From assembly GCA_020541285.1 (NCBI GenBank), contig CP047043.1:930001-994000 (forward strand): a stretch of 64,000 nt of DNA. Direction: 5' to 3'. Of this stretch, positions 1 through 13,271 are shown piece by piece. Every line of letters begins with the position of its first letter. The first letter of the stretch is position 1. A program made the translations under genes and the position numbers. The notes under the pieces were generated by a model. The model was not told the origin of the DNA and made no database searches. It was given only the letters and a program-made list of their open reading frames with translations. This stretch comes from Candidatus Gillettellia adelgis. Its GTDB lineage: Bacteria > Pseudomonadota > Gammaproteobacteria > Enterobacterales > Enterobacteriaceae.

Positions 1-1665
1 GTACTTTTTCCGAAATAGACTATCAGCACTTCATTAGGAGTTATTATGTAATAATTATTGGTAATTCTTAAACACCAGACGATAAACGTATATATACATA
101 AAATATAAATAACTAATATGTGCAATATATGTGACTGTATTACGGATGAATAATTCTATTTAGTTCGCTGCCAGAAGGACTTTTATACAGAAGATGTGCA
201 ATCTATATTGCGTATCTATATAGCGATTGATATGCAAATATAAATCTCCATTTTGAAAGATGGAAAAAAATTATAAGATGTACTATTTACCCTTGAGATC
301 ATATGCGCAATTATAAAAAAAGATATAAAAATTTAACATAAAGAGTATAATTATAAAAACGGTAAAAGAATACTTAATATTAGATTGACGCAACTATTTT
401 TAACAGCCCATGTACTTCATTGCGATAACAACTATATTACTATACCAACATTTTATCTAAGACGCTACCGCTAAACGTATTTTCCAAAACTAATAATTTC
501 AATTTTTACATATTCTTTAACGCACGCTGTTGAAAAAGAACATGAAACAATATCAGTAGTATCAATAACAAGACACTTCTTCGATCCTAATGATATCTGG
601 AGCTAAAACAAGTCAACTGTTAACTAATTAACGAACAATCAAGATACAAGTATCTAGTTATTGTATGCTAATTCACAAATATAAATGCAGGAAAATACAC
701 AAAACTAAAAACTTTTCAGCTATTAATAAAAGTTGCACCAATCAATCCAGTCTAATACGGCAACATTGTTCACGCTGAATTAATAAGTACTGAGTTTATT
801 GCACAGCAGTACCGGTTGCGTGTAAAACCAAAAACTAGTAGGCTACGCGACATCTCACTCCTCTAAAATCAAGAGATGTGATACAAGATTTTATATAATT
901 AAGATATGCCGAATGATCTTTTAGTTTTATTCTTGCAGCGCCTAAAAACCTCTAAAACTCATGAAGAACATCGGAAAACATTGTAACATTATGATATAAT
1001 GCAATATGAGATAATAAAATTATTCTTAGGATAACAACTACATTTGTCAGGTCTTCAAATTTTGAAAAGCATCGTTATAACAAAATGCTATAAGTACTTT
1101 ATTTAACTAGGATTACTTACGATTATTACACTAGGATTCTATGACGTTATTAGTTTTCTCAGTTTAGAGCATACGTAATACCCAAAAAGTTATAACTATT
1201 ACTTAACGAATAGGTAGGTGAACAGCACCATGTTAATAATCTATAAAAGTATCGACTGAACTAGAAATGTTATCTAAAACCCTCTTGGGTCGTTAGACAA
1301 CAAGACTACATGACTTATTATTAATATCAAGCACTACTGTCATAATAACCCTAGAAAATTAGTAAAGAGAAACATTGATGACAATATCTTTTAACACTAC
1401 TATGTCAAAAAAAAGCTAGTTAGAATATCTATTCTACTTATACGAGAAGGATTATGAATACCATTGCGAATCAACAACACTACGCTCATATCAGATTTTC
1501 ACGTTTATTACTCATAAACTATTGTACATCTAACCATAGTTAATATGAGATTTTCAAGTTTTATGAAGTATTTATTAAAATACAATCCAAAACACTATCT
1601 TTCACAAAAGCACATATCATAAAACAACACGCCTTATAGAATATTGCCTATGAAACTCACTGACT
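1..1665. other. gene-free desert
   Basis: No open frame of useful length and no recognisable protein, tRNA or terminator was found on either strand. The DNA is AT-rich with stops scattered in all frames, as expected for eroded former genes. It lies downstream of fbaA, and I see no clear hairpin plus T-run that would end the fbaA transcript. Confidence 0.6.
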
Positions 1666-2745
1666 TTATAGAACATCTACTGTATTTAGATCATTAAACG
1701 CCCGCTCTAAACGAGTTATCATGCTAGTCTGTGCTGCACGTAACCATACTCGTGGATCATAATATTTTTTATTCGGCTGATTAGCATCTTGCAAGTTACC
1801 TAGTTGACTTTGCAAATAATTTTCATGAACTTTGTAATATTGTAAGATGCCCTCCCAAGATGCCCATTGAGTATCAGTGTCAATATTCATCTTAATTACA
1901 CCATATCTTATAGATGCTTTGATCTCTGCGTCGCTAGAACCCGAGCCACCATGGAATACAAAGTTTAAACTATTGTGCGGTAAATGATATTTTTTCGATA
2001 CATAATCCTGAGAATCACGCAGAATAGTTGGAGTTAATTTTATATTACCTGGTTTATAAACACCGTGCACATTACCAAACGAAGCGGCTATGGTAAAATG
2101 TGGGCTAATCACGTGTAATTTTTCGTAAGCATAAGCTACATCTGACGGTTTCGTATATAACGAAGAGACATCCATATGGCTATTGTCTACGCCATCTTCT
2201 TCACCGCCAGTACACCCTAATTCTATTTCTAATGTCATGCCAATTTTTGTCATGCGAGTTAAATACTCGCTACAAATTGCGATATTTTCTTCTAGAGATT
2301 CTTCAGATAAATCTATCATATGTGAAGAAAACAATGGATTACCGGTCATCATAAAGTGTTTCTCGCCAGCCTCTATAAGACCATCTAACCATGGCAATAG
2401 TGGTTTGGTGCAATGATCAGTATGTAGCATAACTGGTATGTTGTAATATTTAGCTATCTGATGAACATGATGCGCTCCAGAAATTGCCCCTAGGATTGCC
2501 GCACCCTGCGGGGTATTCGTCTTTAAACCTTTTCCAGCAATAAAGGCGGCACCACCGTTAGAAAATTGCACAATCACTGGAGCACGCACTTTTGCTGCCG
2601 TTTCTAATACTGCATTAATAGAATCAGTACCAATGCAATTCACAGCTGGCAGTGCAAAGTGGTTTTCTTTAGCTATTTTAAATACTTTCTGAACGTCATC
2701 ATCGGTAATCACGCCTGGTTTTACAAAATCAAAAATTTTTGACAT
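1666..2745 (-). CDS. fbaA: class II fructose-bisphosphate aldolase
   Basis: Cytosolic glycolytic and gluconeogenic enzyme that cleaves fructose-1,6-bisphosphate to dihydroxyacetone phosphate and glyceraldehyde-3-phosphate. The 359-residue product has the same length as the E. coli enzyme. The zinc-site segment LHTDHC is seen at about residues 107-112. The family stretches LEIELGCTGGEEDGVDNSH, FGNVHGVYKPGN and FHGGSGS, which carry the other zinc ligands and the phosphate loop, are intact, as is NIDTDTQWA near the C-terminus. The ATG start is preceded by AAGG at a normal distance. It lies 120 bp downstream of pgk on the same strand, the order seen in the enterobacterial epd-pgk-fbaA operon. I see no lesion, so it is probably functional. 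Confidence 0.97.
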   Translation of the reverse strand: MSKIFDFVKPGVITDDDVQKVFKIAKENHFALPAVNCIGTDSINAVLETAAKVRAPVIVQFSNGGAAFIAGKGLKTNTPQGAAILGAISGAHHVHQIAKYYNIPVMLHTDHCTKPLLPWLDGLIEAGEKHFMMTGNPLFSSHMIDLSEESLEENIAICSEYLTRMTKIGMTLEIELGCTGGEEDGVDNSHMDVSSLYTKPSDVAYAYEKLHVISPHFTIAASFGNVHGVYKPGNIKLTPTILRDSQDYVSKKYHLPHNSLNFVFHGGSGSSDAEIKASIRYGVIKMNIDTDTQWASWEGILQYYKVHENYLQSQLGNLQDANQPNKKYYDPRVWLRAAQTSMITRLERAFNDLNTVDVL

Positions 2746-2865
2746 GCAATTTTGCCTTATTTTATCTATTATAGAAATAAAATAACAGTAAATTAATTTT
2801 TATTCCGCAATATCATTGTTGTGTATTATAACATGACTGAGCGGTTTTACATCCTGCATTTGAAG

Positions 2866-4029
2866 CTACTGCTTAGCACGTTCTTCTAGTATTGCAACTG
2901 CTGGTAGTGTTGTTCCTTTTACAAATTCAATAAACGCACCACCGCCGGTAGAAATATAAGAAATTTTTTCAGCGATACCGAACAAATCGATTGCTGCTAA
3001 CGTATCACCGCCGCCGGCAATAGAAAAAGCCTTACTATTAGCAATTGCACGGGCGACAATTTCAGTGCCATGACGAAAATTAGCGAATTCAAATACACCC
3101 ATCGGACCATTCCATAAAATAGTTTTAGCGTTCTGCAGGATAATAGCTAGTTTTTTTGCAGAGACATCACCGATATCTAGAATGCACTCATTCTCTTTTA
3201 TCTCATTAACTTTCTTTTGAGTGGCTGTCGCAGTTTCAGAAAACTCAGTCGCTACACGTATATCAATTGGTAGCGGAATGTCACAGGTGTTTAACAGGCT
3301 TCGTGCATGATCAATGAGATTGGGTTCATATAACGACTGGCCCACATAGTTACCTTGTGCAGCCACAAATGTGTTAGCGATTCCACCACCGACAATTAAT
3401 TGATCGGCAATCTTAGACAGTGCATGTAACGCCGTTAGTTTTGTAGAAATTTTAGAGCCCCCAACGATAGCGATCATTGGACGCGCCGGATTACTTAACG
3501 CTTTACTTAGTGCTTCTAGCTCGGCGAATAATAATAAACCAGCACAGGCTACTGGAGCAAACTTGCTAATTCCATAAGTAGACGCGTGTGTGCGATGTGC
3601 AGTTCCAAAAGCATCCATCACATATACGTCACAAAGTGATGCATATTTCTTTGATAAAATTTCGTCATCTTCTTGCTCACCTATATTAAAGCGGACATTT
3701 TCTAATACCACTAATTCACCTTCATTAATATCCACACCATCCAGATAGTTCTTTACTAAACGCACTCGAGACTTTAGTTTTTTTTGTAATTGTAGAACTA
3801 CTGGTAGCAACGAAAAATCTTCGTGGTATTCGCCTTCAGTAGGACGCCCAAAGTGAGAAGTTACCATTACACGAGCGCCTTTTTTTAGCGCAGCTTCAAT
3901 AGTTGGCAAGGAGGCTCGAATACGTACATCAGAAGTGACTTTCCCATTTTTCACAGGTACGTTCAAATCAGAACGAATCAACACACGTTTACCTGACAAA
4001 TTTAGATCAAACATCTTGATTATAGGCAT
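2866..4029 (-). CDS. pgk: phosphoglycerate kinase
   Basis: Transfers the acyl phosphate of 1,3-bisphosphoglycerate to ADP, the first ATP-yielding step of glycolysis. The product has 387 residues, identical in length to E. coli Pgk. The N-terminal substrate domain carries RSDLNVPVK and [10 protein letters not shown]. The C-terminal nucleotide domain carries VGGSK, GPMGVFE and the glycine-rich GGGDTLAA and STGGGA loops. The ATG is preceded by a GAGG ribosome-binding site. The gene directly precedes fbaA on the minus strand and probably shares its transcript. Upstream there is a 1.1 kb empty stretch where epd stands in relatives. Confidence 0.97.
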   Translation of the reverse strand: MPIIKMFDLNLSGKRVLIRSDLNVPVKNGKVTSDVRIRASLPTIEAALKKGARVMVTSHFGRPTEGEYHEDFSLLPVVLQLQKKLKSRVRLVKNYLDGVDINEGELVVLENVRFNIGEQEDDEILSKKYASLCDVYVMDAFGTAHRTHASTYGISKFAPVACAGLLLFAELEALSKALSNPARPMIAIVGGSKISTKLTALHALSKIADQLIVGGGIANTFVAAQGNYVGQSLYEPNLIDHARSLLNTCDIPLPIDIRVATEFSETATATQKKVNEIKENECILDIGDVSAKKLAIILQNAKTILWNGPMGVFEFANFRHGTEIVARAIANSKAFSIAGGGDTLAAIDLFGIAEKISYISTGGGAFIEFVKGTTLPAVAILEERAKQ

Positions 4030-5120
4030 AAGACAACCTCTATTTTATTAACGCTCTATAACACTATATGAGGTAACGTACTAGCCAATACTAACGAAAT
4101 AGCTGTTCTTTATCTTATATTGTTATCTTAAGTGACAAACTCTATGTATGATATCAAAATATACACTTTAACCAACGATATATAATGCTATCAACGATAG
4201 CAATATAAACATGCAGATATCAGTCTAATTCAATGCATACTAAGTAGTTTATATACATCATCTTGTGCACGTCTCTTGTACTATAATTTTTATTTACATC
4301 AATGATTTCCTTGTGCGTGCTCATAATAATCTTCCGTATTATTACTTTTCTGTAATGCATGTGTCTAAGTATGTATACTAAAAAATCTTTTACGGTATAG
4401 TAAATTATCTAATAAAATATTCAAAAAACCCAGCATTCCTACTACCACGTCTTTAAGTTAATAAAATTAATATCATAAAATGTATCTACGGGCAACCTAA
4501 AAGACACTGAGTCAAGACTACTATTACTGACAATTTTCACAAAAAATCAGAAATTACTACAATGCTTACTTTGATATTGCAAGTCCTAACTAACTGACTG
4601 ATTCTTTAATATTAAAATATTAGAATGTATATCGCATACTAAGCAGATTAATATCTAACAAAAATACAACTAATATGCAGTTCTTATAATATTTTCAAAA
4701 AAATAATAGCTGTTTTATTTTGTGATATTGTCAAAATCTCACTACCTAGCACTGCTATTAAATAGAACACTGACTAAAATTTGAATTAAACATCAATGAA
4801 CTTTTAAACAAAACAGCTCTGCTTAAATGCTGCGCAGAGCAGACTATATATTATAAAATATAAACTGATTCCCATTAAAGTACAATAATTACAACATGAA
4901 TAACCTATGGTACGCGCAGCATAGGCGAGGCACGTAAAACTTGAAGCACTGCGTGTATAAAATCGCTAATAAATAACCTGATGGAAGGATCTCCCTTATA
5001 TACTATATAAGTATTTGATTAAAGCTATAGACAGATTAGTTATGCGAATAAAACAAATTTCTTGATATAGAAAGCGTTAGAATTTGAGAATGCATAACTA
5101 CCTTGCTGTTATTGTACATT
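4030..5120. other. gene-free gap at the epd position
   Basis: In E. coli, tktA, epd, pgk and fbaA lie in this order, and epd is about 1.0 kb long. Here tktA and pgk are separated by 1.09 kb, the right size for a former epd, but I can find no readable piece of erythrose-4-phosphate dehydrogenase in any frame. The part from about 4860 to 5120, just downstream of tktA, looks slightly less AT-rich. That it is an eroded epd is inferred from spacing only. Confidence 0.45.
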
Positions 5121-7145
5121 TCAACCTTTATCAATCATGTCATCCGCTGCATTTAATAATGCCAATGTCTTGGTTACTATATTCTCTACAGTGAAACCGA
5201 ACTTTTTAAATAACTGTTCCGCTGATGCTGACTCACCAAAAGTAGTCATACCAACAATGGCACCATTTAGCCCTACATATTTATACCAATAATCTGAGAT
5301 ACCTGCTTCTACAGCTACTCGTAGCTTAGTTGATGCTGGTAATACCGATGTACGGTATACAGTGTTTTGTTTATCAAACACGTCGGTTGAAGGCATTGAG
5401 ACTACTCGTACCTTATACCCCGCCGTCATTGTTAGTTTATCTGCAGCTTCTACTGTAATGCCCACTTCCGAGCCCGTAGCAATAAAAATAACATCTGGCG
5501 TACCAATACAGTCTTTTAGTATGTAACCACCACGGTATACATTAGCTAACTGATTTACAGTACGAGGCTGCTGCACCAAATTCTGGCGAGAAAACACCAA
5601 CGTAGTCGGCCCATCGTGACGCTCAATGCCGCACTGCCAAGCAATTGCAGCTTCTACTTGATCACACGGACGCCATGTACTCATATTTGGGGTCATGCGC
5701 AGGCTAGCTAATTGCTCTATTGGCTGATGAGTTGGGCCATCTTCCCCTAAACCAATAGAGTCGTGCGTGTAAATAAATAGATTACGCACTTTCATTAACG
5801 CTGCCATACGCACCGCATTACGCGCATATTCCATGAATATTAGGAAAGTTGCCGAGTATGGCAGGAAACCACCATGCAATGCTATCCCATTAGTAATAGC
5901 CGTCATGCCAAACTCTCTTACACCATAATGAATATAATTTCCTGCTAGATTAATATTGAGCGACTCCGAACCAGACCACATCGTTAAGTTGCTAGGTGCC
6001 AAATCGGCGGAACCACCGAGAAGTTCTGGCAGAAGTTGTCCGTAGGTTTCTAATGCGTTCTGTGATGCCTGTCGACTAGAAATGTCAGCCGGGTTAGCTT
6101 GTAATTTTTCGATAAATATCTTTGCTTCGGTAGACCAGTCATCCGGTAGTTTACTATTCATACGTCGATTAAATTCAACAGCCAACTCAGGGAAGGCTTG
6201 AGTATAAGCAGCAAATTGGCTATTCCAGAAAGTTTCTTTAGTTTGGCCGGCTTCTTTTGCATCCCATTGAGCATAAATATTTTTCGGAATTTCAAAAGGA
6301 GCACCTTTCCAATCAAGTTGTTTGCGAGTCGCTGCAACTTCCGCAGCACCTAATGCAGCACCATGTACGCCATGAGTACCGGCTTTTTTCGGTGAACCAA
6401 AACCTATGATCGTCTTACATATCAGTAGCGATGGTTTATCGGTAAAATAATGCGCTTCTTCAATAGCCGATGTGATAGCTATTGGATTATGGCCATCGAT
6501 GTTACGTACTACATGCCAACCATAAGCCTCAAAGCGGTCAGCAGTATTGTCAGTAAACCAACCATTGACATGGCCGTCAATAGAGATTCCATTATCATCA
6601 TAAAAGCCAGTTAGTTTACCAAGTTTCATAGTACCGGCCAGCGAGCATGCTTCATGCGAAATACCTTCCATCATACAGCCGTCACCCATAAAAACATACG
6701 TACGATGATTAATAATCTCATGCCCCGGACGATTAAATTGTGCACCTAATGTACGCTCGGCGATAGCATAGCCAACAGCATTAGCAATGCCCTGCCCAAG
6801 TGGTCCAGTAGTGGTTTCGACACCAGGGGTATAACCGTATTCCGGGTGGCCTGGCGTTTTAGAATAAAGTTGACGAAAGTGTTTCAGCTCGCTTATCGGT
6901 AAGTCATAGCCCGTTAGGTGTAGCAGACTATAAATCAACATGGAACTATGGCCATTAGACAATACAAACCGATCTCGATCAGACCAATGCGGGTTGGTTG
7001 GGTTATGGTTTAGGTAGTTACGCCACAACACTGTAGCGATGTCTGCCATTCCCATAGGTGCACCTGGATGACCGGAGTTTGCTTTTTGTATAGCATCTAT
7101 ACTAAGTATACGAATAGCATTAGCAAGCTCTTCATGAGAGGACAT
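5121..7145 (-). CDS. tktA: transketolase
   Basis: Thiamine-diphosphate enzyme that moves two-carbon units between sugar phosphates in the non-oxidative pentose phosphate pathway, supplying ribose-5-phosphate and erythrose-4-phosphate. The product is 674 residues, against 663 in E. coli, with a slightly longer C-terminal tail. The thiamine-diphosphate motif GDGCMMEG starts at about residue 154, followed by DDN about 30 residues later. [12 protein letters not shown], the [12 protein letters not shown] loop, HYGVREFGM with the catalytic glutamate, and [16 protein letters not shown] are all present. The ATG is preceded by GGAG. It stands upstream of pgk-fbaA as in relatives, with epd missing in between. 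Erythrose-4-phosphate from this enzyme is a substrate of AroF, which is also encoded in this window. Confidence 0.97.
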   Translation of the reverse strand: MSSHEELANAIRILSIDAIQKANSGHPGAPMGMADIATVLWRNYLNHNPTNPHWSDRDRFVLSNGHSSMLIYSLLHLTGYDLPISELKHFRQLYSKTPGHPEYGYTPGVETTTGPLGQGIANAVGYAIAERTLGAQFNRPGHEIINHRTYVFMGDGCMMEGISHEACSLAGTMKLGKLTGFYDDNGISIDGHVNGWFTDNTADRFEAYGWHVVRNIDGHNPIAITSAIEEAHYFTDKPSLLICKTIIGFGSPKKAGTHGVHGAALGAAEVAATRKQLDWKGAPFEIPKNIYAQWDAKEAGQTKETFWNSQFAAYTQAFPELAVEFNRRMNSKLPDDWSTEAKIFIEKLQANPADISSRQASQNALETYGQLLPELLGGSADLAPSNLTMWSGSESLNINLAGNYIHYGVREFGMTAITNGIALHGGFLPYSATFLIFMEYARNAVRMAALMKVRNLFIYTHDSIGLGEDGPTHQPIEQLASLRMTPNMSTWRPCDQVEAAIAWQCGIERHDGPTTLVFSRQNLVQQPRTVNQLANVYRGGYILKDCIGTPDVIFIATGSEVGITVEAADKLTMTAGYKVRVVSMPSTDVFDKQNTVYRTSVLPASTKLRVAVEAGISDYWYKYVGLNGAIVGMTTFGESASAEQLFKKFGFTVENIVTKTLALLNAADDMIDKG

Positions 7146-8540
7146 ATTTACTCCAAGTTATATTAAAATTAATTAAGTTTTTTATTTTATCGCTTTATAT
7201 TAAAACAACAAACTTTCATAAAAGATGAAAATAAGCTTACTACTTATAAATATAATTATACTTATGTTAATTTTCAGTGGCATTTTTCAAGATCTGGCAG
7301 CTATGATTAATGCTAGAGGATCATTTAATTTGTAATACCGATAATGTACCAAAGCACAAATCCTATTATTTCGCCGACAATACCTTCTAGAGAGACTCAA
7401 CTAGTAAATTTTACTTTAATCTCTATTACTTAATGCAACCTATTCATTAAACTTTGCTTTCAACCATAGAGAAGCTTCTGTAATTACTATCAACTAAGTT
7501 GTAGTCGCTCTAGGCACGGACTATTTAATTTATCCAGAGTAACACAGGCCTGCTACGTTATCTAGCGAATTTCCTGTATTGCAACAAAATAGGTGATATC
7601 TCGCTATTTCATGTATCAAGCCTTACTATGGCTCTTCTGATGCTATGATTCAAGTGCAGCCCGTTGATCATGCAAGGCGAAACAAACTACTATTAGCTTC
7701 TAATGTACTAGGGATTCCTTGCTAGGATCTAATGCAAAATTAAATATTAATAGTTCCTTTTTTAGATGTATATTATTAGTTAATCCGCAAATCTCCTCAC
7801 TTTAAAACGCCTATTACATTGCTGGGGCTTACACACAGAGCTGTGATATTTCTAAGTGTGCACCGCTACGATAAATTAGCTTTTCTATAGCTTTAACCAT
7901 AACAATATGCGTATGTAGTCATAATTAACACAACTGTACAAAAAGATCTTTAGCGTTTCTCAAGCAGTGCAATGCTAGTCTACAGCGTCCAAAAAAAGTT
8001 TATCCTTTTAGATAATTCGGGAGTTCTGCCATTAATGCTAGTTTTAGCCTGACTATTAGAACTCAATTTTTAACTAAAACTTCGTATTATTACGATGCGC
8101 ACTGATATTCGTATGCATAGTGCCTTTATAAAAGATAAAACACCTAAATACTCTTATCTGCAATGCCACCTTAGAAGCTAGTAACATAACATGTATAGAA
8201 TCACATGATCTTTCATCAACACATCTACGATAAATGCATGAAAATACTATCTCCCATGTAGTAAAAATTTTACTTGCATTATTATACAATAAAGATGTTT
8301 TACAAAACTTACGCATCTTCAGTAAATACGGATATATAGCGTCATACGACTTCATCGATAAAACAAAGCTAAACATTAAAAAATGAGACTAGCAATTCCA
8401 TAAAAGCAGATGATATATTTGATTTTTGGTAACTGTGATATTATATAGCGATAGGTACGTTAATGTGATACAGCGTAATATTTTAATACAGCTATATCAC
8501 ATAATAAATCAGTAACCGCTGCAAGATAGGAGAAGATATC
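7146..8540. other. gene-free desert
   Basis: This lies between tktA (minus) and trhO (plus). The only sizeable frame, 8074-8376 on the minus strand, resembles nothing I know and has a composition expected from random AT-rich DNA. The promoters of both flanking genes must lie here, but no hexamer pair stands out enough to call. Confidence 0.5.
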
Positions 8541-9599
8541 ATGCCGGTATTATATAACCGAATTTCTAACGAGGAATTAAAGAAACGTGTACTAAACGAA
8601 ACAGATCCGCGCGCCACAGTCTCGTTTTATACATACTTTGTTATCGACAATCCTAGAGCATTTCGCGATAATCTCTATATCAAACTTAACAAACTAAAAG
8701 TATTTGGGCGTATTTATGTAGCAAAAGAAGGCATTAATGCACAAATTAGTATACCAAAAAATAATTTTCTTATTTTCAAAAAAATGCTCTTTACGTTACA
8801 TCCGGCCTTAAATAAGGTGCGATTAAATATCGCGCTAGAAGATAATGGAAAATCTTTTTGGGTGTTACGATTGAAGGTGCGTGAGCGTATTGTGGCTGAC
8901 GGAATTAATGATGAGAATTTTGACTTAAAAAACATCGGTGAGTATTTACAAGCAGATCGCGTTAATAAAATGATTGATGATCCTAATACACTTTTTGTTG
9001 ATATGCGCAATCACTATGAATATGAAATAGGTTACTTTGAAAATGCCATCAATATTCCTTCAGATACCTTTCGGGAACAATTGCCGCTAGCAGTAGAGAT
9101 GCTACAAAATAGCAAACATAAGAGCATTGTCATGTATTGTACTGGCGGAATTCGCTGTGAAAAAGCGAGTGCCTATATGCGCCATCATGGATTTGAAAAT
9201 GTCTATCACATAGAAGGCGGAATTATTGCATATGTTCGGCAGGCAAAAGAGATGGGATTGCCATTGAGGTTTATTGGGAAAAATTTTGTATTTGATCAAA
9301 GAATGGGCGAAAGAATTACAAGTGATGTGGTCGCTTATTGTCATCAGTGTGATACACTATGCGATACTCATGTAAACTGTAAAAATAAAATATGTCATTT
9401 ATTATTTATTCAATGTCCGAATTGCGCCGCTAAATTTGACGGCTGCTGTAGTATCACTTGTAAAGAAGAAATGGGACTTCTATATAAAGCATTACTTAAA
9501 CGTCATAGAATAAGCAATAATAAGATAAAAAGATTTAATAAGTCAAAAAAATTACTAAACCGCACAATGCAATTTATCAGGAAAAATAATCATACCTAA
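8541..9599 (+). CDS. trhO: tRNA uridine(34) hydroxylase (YceA/TrhO)
   Basis: Oxygen-dependent hydroxylase that makes 5-hydroxyuridine at wobble position 34 of certain tRNAs, the first step towards cmo5U/mcmo5U. The product is 352 residues, against 350 in E. coli. It has the N-terminal YceA domain ([39 protein letters not shown]), a central rhodanese domain with the catalytic loop [10 protein letters not shown] (Cys at about residue 200), and a C-terminal cysteine-rich segment ([28 protein letters not shown]). A strong AGGAG lies before the ATG. The gene stands alone. The basic C-terminal tail is lysine-rich, in keeping with the AT bias. It appears intact. Confidence 0.95.
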   Translation: MPVLYNRISNEELKKRVLNETDPRATVSFYTYFVIDNPRAFRDNLYIKLNKLKVFGRIYVAKEGINAQISIPKNNFLIFKKMLFTLHPALNKVRLNIALEDNGKSFWVLRLKVRERIVADGINDENFDLKNIGEYLQADRVNKMIDDPNTLFVDMRNHYEYEIGYFENAINIPSDTFREQLPLAVEMLQNSKHKSIVMYCTGGIRCEKASAYMRHHGFENVYHIEGGIIAYVRQAKEMGLPLRFIGKNFVFDQRMGERITSDVVAYCHQCDTLCDTHVNCKNKICHLLFIQCPNCAAKFDGCCSITCKEEMGLLYKALLKRHRISNNKIKRFNKSKKLLNRTMQFIRKNNHT

Positions 9600-12500
9600 A
9601 AAAGTAACCTGTTGCATTATAACAGCTTTCTACGAATATCATAATTAAGCATAACTTATTCTACGTTTTATGAAGTCAGGATTGTAATCTATTTAATAAA
9701 GAAGTATTATAGCTTAATCTTATCTTTAACTTTGTACTAAAATAACAAATAAGCCAATTGATTCGTGTTTTATACTCACTTTAAATTCTAATAGACACTT
9801 TAACGAAACAACAAAACCCTAATATATTTAAATTCAAAGTTACCAAATTAGTTATCGACTAACATTATACTTTAAAAGTATATTTTACCATAAAGACTCA
9901 GTGTGCAATTATTAATCACTAAAAATAAACTTTTATCTCAAGAGACAACAAACATCACGAATACTTCTCATAGATCTTGAAAATAGATTAAATAAAGAAT
10001 TTTAATCAGTAGATTAAGCCTAAAAAGAAAACCAAATCGTTAAAATGCGACTTTATTTTTTATGTCAAAATTCTTTCAATAACATTTGTAGGTCGATAAA
10101 CCTAGAGTTTTATTCCACTTGTATTATTATAGTAAATTTTAAACATTTATCGCCGCATCAAGTATCAATAGTATGTTCGTCGAACACATTGGAGACTAGG
10201 CATATAATGCCATATTTGCAAGTGAAAAACCTAAAAAATCAAACTAACTATTAAAGCGATGTTAGTGTTTTTGTAGTACACCACACCATAGTATTAAGAG
10301 AAGTCATAGATTTTCATCTAGTTAACATTTAAGACATATATTCTCTTAGTCGTATGTTATATCACAAACTCAAAGGCAATTTATACATAAATATTTTTAA
10401 CCTTTTCAATCATTAATGTATAGTTATATAAATATAGAAAGCTCAACACCATAACCTTACTGATATTTATACAAGTCCTGACTAGACTTCCATGTCCATC
10501 GACTTAACTAAATAATATCAACCTTACTATACTCGTTATTAACTCTATAAATACTTTTGATATCCAAAGCATGTGGTATGAAAGACGCATTCTATATTCT
10601 ATAGAAACTCAGGAAGTCACCTTTATTAAAATACTACCCAGCTATATTTTTATCATATAATGCCAAACGTAGAATATCGTATCAACGTCTAAAAAAAAGC
10701 TAGTATCGGAATACTGTAAGAGCCTAAAGATAATATAAGTGCAACAATAAGTTAGCAAAGTTTTATCTCGGAAAAATCAATTGTCCTTTTGTTATATCAA
10801 AGTAGGTAGAATACCATTAACATACTCATAAGCGCAGTGCAGGGTAAAGCACTTAAAATCATACTATCTATCTCTATAAACAATTAAATAGAATAACGGG
10901 CAATTAGTAAGTCACTCGAATCTAGAATCTTCTCAACGTAATCCTAACTCCCCCAGTTCAATCACTCACTCTCACTGCTATGTCAGGTAATATAGCGAGA
11001 TATTATTTATTTAGCTTTACTCGTGTAAAATATAAGCAACATGCTTATAAGTCTTGAGTTAAAGCTATAATTTAGCGTGGGATGTAACTTCTCATCCCAT
11101 CATGACTAAATTCTTTACTACTAATTCAAAAATCTTTTAAATCTGTGATCTATTGTTTTTAGTTACTATTTAGGTACAAAAAGACGATGTCGTAGGCATA
11201 TATTTTAATATTTTTCATAAGTTCCTAATCAAATTCTACATAATTTTTCTTATATGATTTTTAGTTTCTTAGTATTGTTGTAAGCAGGAAGAGATAATCC
11301 AATTATTGATGTATAACATCAACTCCCAGATAAACAGAATGAATACGTTATATTTATAAAATCTACAAAATCGCAGATCAAAAAAACTTCCAGTGAAGTA
11401 ACGTGTTCTTTTATGCCTTATGTATGACTGATTCAGAAGTATTTCTTTTATATATACCGCCGTCACACCCTGATAATATGTTATTCTCAACTAGTAACAC
11501 ATTATATTATAATGCATAACAGTATTACCACCAACCAATTAGTATGCTGGTAAAGGCAAACTGTGACCAAGAAAGCATTATCACTAGCATCTGATCACTT
11601 CGTCACTAGTGTACCAAATATGCAGTACATACTGGATAATGAAGACATTAAAATAGCGTTGTCTGCCTGCTCTAATACTAATAAATCAAAGACGTCAAAT
11701 ACTTTGACTAACAAAAATCTTAACCCATATCAGTAACACTACACGGTACACCTAATTAATTAACACCTTTGAAGTCGAAAAGAGTCACCACTTAGTAGAT
11801 CTCCCAGTTTATGGCTTGAGTATACTATTAACAAAATACAGAGGATACAGAAAATATGCTACAATCAACATCTATCAATGCAAAATACTTAAAATTGCTG
11901 AGAATTCTAATGGATATTCGTCATCCGTTAAGGAATCTTGATCAACACATGATCCCATGGTCAGCTGATTATTAATATGTTAATATTCATCCCACCAATT
12001 AAAGCAGATCAGTTAGCCTCTGACGCCTTGTAAAACTCAAGTTAATATAGTAAAGCAGCATGCATAACATGTATATGATGATATTTTAATTGAAATATCA
12101 TCCTCACCGAAAACAGAATTGATCTGAACGCGTTAAGCAAAAAATTAAATATTTAGTTTAATATGATGCCCGTAAAGTACTAAAAGACGCCAATAGCTCT
12201 TATACCTTGTAAATAGTTCACTTACGACAGTGAACAGTATATCAAAATGTAGGATATATAGATATCTTCTATTACTTATTCACAGAGGTGAATAGAAGGA
12301 TCTTTATTGTTTATGTAGATATAAAAATTAATATATACGTCATAGACCTGTGTATATGTAAAGAAGGAGTGTGATTTTTGCTCCTTGTGCGTTTTATAAA
12401 CACTTGAGCACCTATGGAGACGTTTTTAGACGTTTCAATGATTTGTTTAGTAGATAATATTACGCATGTTACTAACTGAAAGCATACTATCACTCCTGAA

Positions 12501-13271
12501 TAATCAATCATGTATTTTAATACTGCTACAGCATAAAACAGACGCCTTTCACATGATATGAATTCTAGTTAAGAAGTGGTTATCAGGGATTTGTGTAGAT
12601 TTCTTGTACCTTACTCAATTGATTCGCTGGTATCAATGTTAATAGCCGATACAATCATTAATATAAAGTATATAAGAATACCCAAACACCGAAGCTTCTA
12701 CAGTAAATCATTATTTTTAATAACCTGACAAATAGATTCATCTATGAATTTACTAATATAATTGAGCACCCTAAGATGTAATGAGCAATATATTAAAATC
12801 GTCGACAGTAAAAGCATCGTATTCCCTATTATATCAGGTATATGACACATAACAGCTTATATCAGGTATATGACACATAACAGCACGGGATAGACTCAAA
12901 ACTCATGCTATGATTACTAAACGTTATACTAAAATACCTTTCGCGTTTATATCACTAAAACAAAAAAATGCTTTTAAAACTACCATTCCTTTACGTTTGC
13001 GCATATAACAGGCTATACATAGCAAACTAAGAGATAATAAAACTACCAAACACTGGTGTTCAGGCTCGTAACAGGAACACTAACATTCTGATTAATATTT
13101 CTTTGAACTATCTGATCATTAATACACATTAAGCAGACATAATTGATAAAAGCCATCAGCACATCCGTAGTATCGAGAATGCGCGCATTCAATTTCGCTG
13201 TACACTAATAAATTTATTAGAATAGAACAATCACGACAGAATAGACAAAAATGAAGTCTATAAGATTTTAT
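9600..13271. other. gene-free desert
   Basis: This 3.7 kb stretch has no recognisable gene. Short frames at 10045-10254 (+), 11269-11490 (-) and 12311-12511 (-) code for peptides without family resemblance and are most likely chance. The only distinct structure I found is a perfect 28-bp tandem duplication at 12829-12884, listed separately. Confidence 0.55.
12829..12884. repeat. perfect tandem duplication, 2 x 28 bp
   Basis: Two identical 28-base units follow each other directly, the first at 12829-12856 and the second at 12857-12884. Each contains ATATCAGGTATATGACAC. The bases on either side do not continue the match, so the unit is exactly 28 bp. It looks like a recent slippage or unequal-exchange duplication inside non-coding DNA, with no sign of function. 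Confidence 0.9.

Noticed and set aside
8074-8376. 100-residue minus-strand frame upstream of trhO
   Set aside because: No motif or family resemblance and random-looking composition; not supported as a gene.
9609-9625. CTGTT/AACAG hairpin after trhO as terminator
   Set aside because: Only five base pairs and no following T-run.
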